Part shown: one piece after another, positions 34,801-40,022 of the stretch
Numbering within the stretch: position 1 is the first letter of the stretch
How the letters are laid out: every line of letters begins with the position of its first letter
Source: Verrucomicrobiota bacterium
Lineage (GTDB): Bacteria > Verrucomicrobiota > Verrucomicrobiia > Limisphaerales > UBA1319
DNA: 40,022 bases
NCBI GenBank assembly: GCA_022709905.1
Contig: JAKLHY010000068.1
Location: 1 to 40,022, forward strand
Reading direction: 5' to 3'
Notes under the pieces: model-generated
What the model was told of the DNA's origin: nothing
The model's input: only the letters and a program-made list of their open reading frames with translations
The model's database searches: none
Position numbers and translations under genes: made by a program

Positions 34801-36384
34801 TCACTGCGCGGGAGGCGCCCAAATCGTGCGGAAGAATTTGGATGTATTATCCATTGGGACGCTGGCAGGACTGCCGGTGGCGCCGGGCACGTCCGTGTAG
34901 GGTCCCTGGACGGTGGGCGCGCTCTGGAGTTGGATGTGACCCTGGCCACTCCATTCCCCCCAGGAGATCACCAGGTTGTTCGCACTCCTGGACACACTCA
35001 AAGACGGGATGGCCGGATAGAGGCGCTCGATCCTGAAATTGTCGATGACCAGGGTGTTGTCGGCATCGTAACCCCAGTCCGTGCTGGAAGCGATGTTCTC
35101 AATCTGCCACTGCGTGCGCAACTCGGTGAGTTGGTTGAAGTGCTCGACAAAATTGGTCTTGCTGCCCAATCCAACCTGGCCTTTATTCAACAGGAAGGTG
35201 TAGGTCCGCCATTCAGTTCCCAATTCAGTCAATTGGAAGTCGAGGCGCGCGACCAGGTCTGCGTCGGTATTTTCGTCGGCAGGCTGGAGGGTATCGTCGG
35301 GAGCATCCATGAACAGCTGGAGTGCGCAGGTGGTGCTTGGGCGATCCGGCGCCAATCCCGCCGCACGTGCGTCAAATGACAAACGATAGCCGGTCAAGTC
35401 GCCTGTATTGAAAAGGGAATAGTCCACGGGGCCGGTGCCGCCGGTGCCGCCGCCTGCCCACTGGGGAGGATCATTGGCAAGCTCGGTGTTATCCATCTGC
35501 AAAATCCAGGCGTTGCTGCCGCCCACCCCATAGCCGGCCGCCTCCATCGAGGCGGTCACCAACGGTAGCGTGCTGTTTTGCGACCAGTTGTAATGATATT
35601 CATTGGTCGCCGGCTGATCGTCCATGTTCCAGTAGGCAATCGTTTTCGCCACGGTGGGCAAAGGCACTGTGACGGAACTCCGTTTGACCATCTGGAGCAT
35701 CAGATTGTCCACCACAATGGCATTGCCGACATCAAAGCCAAACGCATCGCTGGGCACGTGGATATTTACGTTGTAGGTGAGGCTGGTGATATTGTCATGA
35801 CCGGCGGCAAAAGTCGCATCCGAGCTATCGGCCAGGCTGCCTTCGTCCAGCGTGAAAACGAAATGCTGCTTGGTGGATCGAGCCGAAAAAGGCAGGTTCA
35901 CTTGCAGAATCTTGGCCGGAGTCGCATCGCTGTTATTGAATTGCACCTGCATTTCGAAACGCGCCTCGGTCGCCGGAGCCTCCAATCCTTCCACGTACGC
36001 GTCGAAACTGAAGAGGTAATCTTCACGATTGGTGCTGGTGAAGAGTGTGGGATCCGCGTCGGGACGAAATTGAGGACCGCCAAATCCGGTGCCGTAGTTG
36101 TTGTAGCCCGGCAGCAAAGAGAGGTCAAAAGCATACCGGCACAGGGCATTGGTCATCTCGGGATCTGCGACAGGATCGTAATAAGCCCGATCCGGTCCCT
36201 CATAAATGCCCAGGCCATCGTCTCCGTAATAATATCCATAACCCCAGTCCGAAGGGCCAGCCGCATCAAAGGTCGTCAGGGCCAGTACATTCGTGCTATC
36301 CGCCATTGCGCAGGTATGAATTCCCGCGGAGCCCGCCAGCGCCAATCCCACAATAGTCAAGGGAAGGTATCGATGTAATTGCAT
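34801..36384 (-). CDS. Secreted protein with two tandem lectin-like domains, function unknown
   Basis: The 527-residue protein begins with a signal peptide (about 1-28, ending AMA). Two homologous units of about 200 residues follow. Corresponding segments are YLFSFDAYVEGL and YRLSFDARAAGL, QHFVFTLDEGSL and RTYTFLLNKGQV, and FGFDVGNAIVVDNLMLQ and WGYDADNTLVIDNFRIE. The VDN-x-x(2)-strand ending and the repeated aromatic/Asp content fit jelly-roll carbohydrate-binding modules. The C-terminal 75 residues (PSLSVSRSANNLVISWGEWSGQGHIQLQSAP) form the Fn3-like cap common in secreted verrucomicrobial proteins. No catalytic motif is seen. It has its own terminator and stands alone. A carbohydrate-binding role is inferred from fold pattern only. 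Confidence 0.65.
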   Translation of the reverse strand: MQLHRYLPLTIVGLALAGSAGIHTCAMADSTNVLALTTFDAAGPSDWGYGYYYGDDGLGIYEGPDRAYYDPVADPEMTNALCRYAFDLSLLPGYNNYGTGFGGPQFRPDADPTLFTSTNREDYLFSFDAYVEGLEAPATEARFEMQVQFNNSDATPAKILQVNLPFSARSTKQHFVFTLDEGSLADSSDATFAAGHDNITSLTYNVNIHVPSDAFGFDVGNAIVVDNLMLQMVKRSSVTVPLPTVAKTIAYWNMDDQPATNEYHYNWSQNSTLPLVTASMEAAGYGVGGSNAWILQMDNTELANDPPQWAGGGTGGTGPVDYSLFNTGDLTGYRLSFDARAAGLAPDRPSTTCALQLFMDAPDDTLQPADENTDADLVARLDFQLTELGTEWRTYTFLLNKGQVGLGSKTNFVEHFNQLTELRTQWQIENIASSTDWGYDADNTLVIDNFRIERLYPAIPSLSVSRSANNLVISWGEWSGQGHIQLQSAPTVQGPYTDVPGATGSPASVPMDNTSKFFRTIWAPPAQ

Positions 36385-36903
36385 GTATAAATTAATGTAT
36401 TGATTTGAGTCTTAACTTGATAGACCAGATACAAATCCGCTCCGCCGCTATCGAGGCTGAGCTTCGGGCTCCCCGGCGTCTTTTCGCATTTCGTCAATCC
36501 CTCGGTCTGGATTGTACAAACTCGATCTCTTCATAACACACTCGGAAGTTCAGGAACGCCAGTCGAACCGGTCTTTTCAAATGGAAGACCGCGAGCCTGG
36601 CTCTTGCCAGACTCCGGCCCGGACTTTACAGCCCTTCCGCAGCGGGTGGCGAATTCATGACCTATCGTCCAATGGATTAAATAGCATGTTTCGTGCCAGA
36701 CTGCCGGAATGGTTTTGGGCTGTCACAGTTTTATAGGCGGCGCTATGAATGCTTGCGCTTGCGCAATTCATTATGTCGTCGTGAAAAAGGCTTTCGGATA
36801 CGGCTGGCCCTATCGCGGGCTCTTTGTGCATTTTTCCATTTGAAGGCGCTGGCCCGCGCGACTGTTGTCGCCTCTGGGCATTGGGCGGGGGAAAAGGCAA
36901 GCC
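36385..36903. other. 519-base intergenic region without a supported gene
   Basis: The region separates the divergently read upstream side of the twin-domain gene from the 3' end of the response regulator gene. Short open frames of 70-80 codons on both strands lack ribosome-binding sites, signal peptides and family resemblance. The 60 bases before the twin-domain gene (36385-36444) are AT-rich and probably hold its promoter, but I cannot name the elements. No clear terminator for the response regulator is visible. Confidence 0.5.
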
Positions 36904-37536
36904 TTAGATGAGTCCGCGGCGGCGGGCGATGTCGGCCGCCTGGGTGCGGTTCTGGGCCTGGAGCTTGTCGAGGATGTTGGTGACGTGGTTTTTGACGGTG
37001 CCTTCGGCGATGTGGAGTTTGCCGGCGATTTCCTTGTTGGGAATGCCCTGGGCCAGCATCACCAGAACTTCGCGTTCACGGTCGGAGAGCGGTTCGATCA
37101 AGTCCCCGGGTGAATGCAGGGCGGCGCGCAGGGTGCGGGACGCGATCTCGGGCTGGATGAACACTTCGCCAGCGCGCACTCGGCGGATGGTTTCAATGAG
37201 TTGATCTGCCGGCACGTCCTTGAGCAGGTAGCCGACTGCGCCGACGCGGACGCCTTGGAACACGTAATCATCACGGTCAAACGTGGTGAGGATGATCACC
37301 CGGGCTTGGGGCCAGGAACGGCAGATGGCGGCCGTGGCCTCCACGCCGTTGAGGTTCGGCATCTGGATGTCCATCAGAATAATGTCGGGCTTGGTTTGGA
37401 GCGCGAGTTTGACGGCGGTTTTGCCGTCTTCAGCTTCGCCGACGATATGGAAACCGGGCTCGGTCTCGAGCAGGGTTTTCAATCCCTGGCGCATGAGCGT
37501 CTGGTCTTCAGCCAGGAGGATCCGGATGGCATTCAT
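36904..37536 (-). CDS. NarL/FixJ-family response regulator
   Basis: The 210-residue protein has an N-terminal receiver domain (about 4-120) with acidic pocket Glu10/Asp11, phospho-acceptor Asp56 in ILMDIQMP, the Thr in ILTTFD, and Lys in YLLKDVP. A LuxR-type helix-turn-helix follows (about 147-205; LSDREREVLVMLAQGIPNKEIAGKLHIAEGTVKNHVTNILDKL). It is a transcription factor activated by phosphorylation. Its ATG overlaps the stop codon of the histidine kinase by one base (TGATG), so the pair is co-translated and the kinase is the likely partner. Target genes are unknown. Confidence 0.96.
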   Translation of the reverse strand: MNAIRILLAEDQTLMRQGLKTLLETEPGFHIVGEAEDGKTAVKLALQTKPDIILMDIQMPNLNGVEATAAICRSWPQARVIILTTFDRDDYVFQGVRVGAVGYLLKDVPADQLIETIRRVRAGEVFIQPEIASRTLRAALHSPGDLIEPLSDREREVLVMLAQGIPNKEIAGKLHIAEGTVKNHVTNILDKLQAQNRTQAADIARRRGLI

Positions 37537-38837
37537 CAGCTAATCACCGGTATTTGAGCTTCGATCAACGTGCCACGGTTGCCCGCGGCGGACACTGTGA
37601 ACGTGCCGCCTATGCCTTCGACGCGTTCCCGCAATCCGCGCAAACCATAATGTCCCGGTCTCTGCTCGGCGTTGGGTGGCAGCCCGATGCCGTCATCGCT
37701 GATCTTCAGCCGCACGGCGCCGGCCTGCAAGGACAGGTTGACACCGACATGCCGGGCTTGCGCATATTTTTCCGCGTTCATCAGGGACTCCTGGGCGACG
37801 CGCCAGATGACTTCCGAGACAATTGGCGGCAGGCCGTTCGCGCCTTCCGCCAGGTGGATTTCGATGTTCGTGCCTGAACGCTGGCTGGAATCGGCGCAGA
37901 GTGAACGCAGCGCATCCGTCAGCGGGCGATCGCCCAAACCTGTGGTGCGCAAATTGGCGAGGGACCGTCTCAAGTCCTCCATGCTGGTCCGGCTGAGTTT
38001 CCGCATTTCGACGAGCAGGGTTCCGGCGCGCGCGGGATCGGTGCTGAGCAAGCGTTGCGCCGCCTCCAGCTGGACGGTGAGTGTCGACAGTGAATGCCCC
38101 AGGCAATCGTGGAGGTCGCGGGCCAGGCGTTCTCGTTCCTGAAGGACGGCGAGTTCGGCGTCGCGTTGCCGGGCCTCTTCGAGTTCGCGTTTGGCGGCCT
38201 CCAATTCCAGGATCAAACGTCCCCGCTCCCCGCTGGTGACCACCGTTCGACCCAGGAACAGGATCAAAGCCACCAAAGGCGCGGCTTGAGTCAAGGCGGA
38301 AAACCAGTCCCCGGCATCCCAGGTGGCAAGTCCGCGCCACCCATGCTGATTGAGGAGAAATGCCATGAAAATCAGGGCGCTTCCAGGAATGGATGTCCGC
38401 AACGGGAATGCCGAAATCTGCCCGAGGTAGGCAATTAAACCCCAGGCAAAATGCGGCTGAAAACGGCATTCCGCGAGAACCACGACAACACTGGTTCCGA
38501 TATATCCCCACCACCCCCATTGCAGGGATCGGCTCTCCGAGCGATTCGGGGGTGCGCCCATGCTCGCCAGGAGGGCTTGAAACCGCCTCCAGGCCGGCGA
38601 GGTGGTGACGCTTGGAATCGCAAAGAACACCAGATAAAGCAGCATCTGGACAAATACCAGCGCGCCCAAAACGGCTTCATTCCTTCCGGGCGCGCCGTTC
38701 AGACTTCGCAAGTGGGCGGCGAACGTGATGCCCAGTCCACAGAGGAACGTCCCGTGGAACAATAGAAGAAACGCCCGGAACTGACGCGTTGGCAGCGGCA
38801 GTTCCAGACCGGTAGCGGGCATGGAGGGCGAGCTCAT
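37536..38837 (-). CDS. Sensor histidine kinase, HisKA_3 type (NarX/DesK-like)
   Basis: The 433-residue kinase has an N-terminal membrane region with about five or six hydrophobic stretches (22-42, 55-75, 108-124, 130-145, 150-165, 183-200) and no large extracytoplasmic loop, so it probably senses within the membrane. A coiled linker (205-235) leads to the phospho-acceptor His243 in RLARDLHDCLGHSL. The ATPase part shows Asn354 in SLMNAEKYAQA, DDGIGL at 381-386 and the GHYGLRGLRERV box. This is the kinase class that pairs with NarL-type regulators. It overlaps its response regulator by one base. The TPR protein gene is 62 bases upstream on the same strand and may be part of the transcript. Confidence 0.95.
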   Translation of the reverse strand: MSSPSMPATGLELPLPTRQFRAFLLLFHGTFLCGLGITFAAHLRSLNGAPGRNEAVLGALVFVQMLLYLVFFAIPSVTTSPAWRRFQALLASMGAPPNRSESRSLQWGWWGYIGTSVVVVLAECRFQPHFAWGLIAYLGQISAFPLRTSIPGSALIFMAFLLNQHGWRGLATWDAGDWFSALTQAAPLVALILFLGRTVVTSGERGRLILELEAAKRELEEARQRDAELAVLQERERLARDLHDCLGHSLSTLTVQLEAAQRLLSTDPARAGTLLVEMRKLSRTSMEDLRRSLANLRTTGLGDRPLTDALRSLCADSSQRSGTNIEIHLAEGANGLPPIVSEVIWRVAQESLMNAEKYAQARHVGVNLSLQAGAVRLKISDDGIGLPPNAEQRPGHYGLRGLRERVEGIGGTFTVSAAGNRGTLIEAQIPVIS

Positions 38838-38899
38838 ATCAACCCTGATGAGTCAGCGCGAGTGTATCCGAACCCTCTCGGACGCCGCAAGCGTGTGAG

Positions 38900-39748
38900 T
38901 TACTGTTGGGTGAGCTTGCCTGCAAGATCCTTGTTGTTCGGGAACATGACGGCGCCGCGTTGCCAGATCTCACGCGCTTTATCGGTGTGACCGTACTTTT
39001 TATACTCGTCGCCCAATAACGCGTAGGGCATCGCGAAGTGCGGTTGTGGCGCCTGCGATTCCTGCTGCTCGATGAGGGTCACAAGATGCTGCATGACTTC
39101 GGTTCCCCGGTTCATTTGGGTTGGCCAATACGACATGGCCAGGGCTTTGGTATAACGCGCATCCCAGTTCGACGAATCGATCTGCAGGGCCGCATCAAAA
39201 ACCTGATCGGCTTTCATGGCAAGGATGCCTTGTTCCCGCATGTCCTGGATGGTGCCGCACTTGTGCAGATAGACCCGGCCGAGGGCCGCCGCGGTTTCGG
39301 CCGATCGCGGATCGTCTGTTATTCGTTGTTCCAGATCAACGATCGCCTGGTCGAGCTTTCCCGCCTGCCGCAGCTGTTCCAAGGCAGTCTGCCTGGCGTC
39401 GAAACCTGAGCTTGAGGAAACAAGACAATCCACTGCCTGCCTGAGCAACGCCTGGCCGCCGACAGCCATGGTTCCTCCCGGAGGCGTCGCCGCCGTGGCC
39501 GCCACCGGCGATCCCTCCGGTGTTTGAGGCTCTTCATTTCTGCCGCTGATGGGTTGTCGAACCGGCTTTGCTGTGGCGATCGACGTCTTCACGGCTGGAT
39601 GAACTTTGGCGCTCTCGCTCCGGGGCGATTCGGATAATGTTGCACTATCGGTTGCTAGACTGCTTTGCTGGGAGTTCCGATGCACGGCAACCCAGATCAG
39701 AAGCCCCAGGGCGATTACGGCTGATGTCATTAAAACCCATGTTTTCAT
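38900..39748 (-). CDS. Membrane-anchored TPR protein of unknown function
   Basis: The protein of about 282 residues has one N-terminal membrane helix (about 5-20 of the chosen start), a low-complexity Ser/Pro/Ala linker (25-90), and TPR-like repeats (about 105-280; DARQTALEQLRQAGKLDQAIVDLEQRITDDPRSAETAAALGRVYL, then DEYKKYGHTDKAREIWQRGAVMFPNNKDL). Start ATG 39748 is preferred over ATG 39775 because GGAAAGAG lies six bases ahead of it. Such proteins usually scaffold partners outside the membrane. Proximity to the histidine kinase, 62 bases downstream, suggests but does not prove a common function. The 274 bases up to the window end show no gene. Confidence 0.7.
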   Translation of the reverse strand: MKTWVLMTSAVIALGLLIWVAVHRNSQQSSLATDSATLSESPRSESAKVHPAVKTSIATAKPVRQPISGRNEEPQTPEGSPVAATAATPPGGTMAVGGQALLRQAVDCLVSSSSGFDARQTALEQLRQAGKLDQAIVDLEQRITDDPRSAETAAALGRVYLHKCGTIQDMREQGILAMKADQVFDAALQIDSSNWDARYTKALAMSYWPTQMNRGTEVMQHLVTLIEQQESQAPQPHFAMPYALLGDEYKKYGHTDKAREIWQRGAVMFPNNKDLAGKLTQQ

Positions 39749-40022
39749 AAAATGCTCTTTCCAGTTCTTTTTCATTGTGAAGCCACATGCGGTGGCGATT
39801 TAGCCTGCTCCGACGCCTGAACGGGATTCCGAAGCAAGTGTGAGCAGTCTGAACAAAAGAGCCGTGTCCGCCCAGACCCCGAAGTCACAATTTGCATAGA
39901 TCAAAGGTCATGGTCGGTGGGGGCTGGAATGGCCCAAATCCGCATCTAAGAGCCTGTTTGAGTGCGCCGTGACAAAGGCGCAGAACTCCAGTGGGAGAGT
40001 AAACGAAACCCACCCGGCAACT

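Noticed and set aside
36512..36911. Short open frames of 70-80 codons in the gap before the response regulator
   Set aside because: They occur on both strands, overlap one another, and lack start signals and family resemblance.

Overview
The window reads as chromosomal DNA of a Verrucomicrobia-like (PVC group) bacterium with moderately high GC. This rests on style rather than on a marker gene: squalene-hopene cyclase and hopanoid genes, secreted FG-GAP/VCBS, TSP3-type and beta-helix proteins with signal peptides, a sigma factor carrying a long membrane-anchored C-terminal extension, and a BlaI gene next to a BlaR1-like gene. I see no rRNA, tRNA, CRISPR array, transposase, integrase or phage gene. 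Housekeeping genes (dapF, proB, mazG, pnp, rpsO) argue for ordinary chromosome.

Layout. 1-7010 is a hopanoid and glycan region. A plus-strand set (hpnA, two FkbM methyltransferases and a flippase, tightly packed) converges on and slightly overlaps a minus-strand pair, shc-hpnG. 7114-14940 holds core metabolism and RNA genes: dapF, an AsmA-like membrane protein, a proB-mazG pair, a secreted lipase-like hydrolase, and rpsO followed by pnp with its own terminator. 15095-17515 holds a secreted VCBS-repeat protein, then a ferritin/thioesterase pair with a perfect inverted repeat upstream. 17939-24071 holds a 1457-residue secreted protein with the domain order of the CLCA family (HExxH metallopeptidase, VWA, beta domain) plus TSP3-like repeats, a GH10 endoxylanase, and a decayed partial copy of that xylanase.

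The most unusual segment is 24297-29215 (minus strand). A BlaI-type repressor with a recognisable BlaI/MecI-like operator overlaps by 4 bases a gene whose product joins a BlaR1/M56-like membrane remnant, lacking the protease motif, to a secretin domain. Downstream lies an ECF sigma factor fused to a membrane segment, a coiled coil and a pseudopilin-like tail, followed 8 bases later by a membrane/coiled-coil protein sharing the same module. Two different regulators are thus fused to parts resembling type II secretion/pilus components. I infer that this is an envelope-sensing regulatory locus; its function is unknown.

29670-39748 holds an orphan chemoreceptor with a CheR-docking-like C-terminus, two secreted multidomain proteins (beta-helix/Ig-like and twin lectin-like), a NarL-type response regulator with its histidine kinase, and a membrane-anchored TPR protein upstream of the kinase. 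39749-40022 holds no gene that I can support. All family assignments are by reading motifs; no database search was possible.
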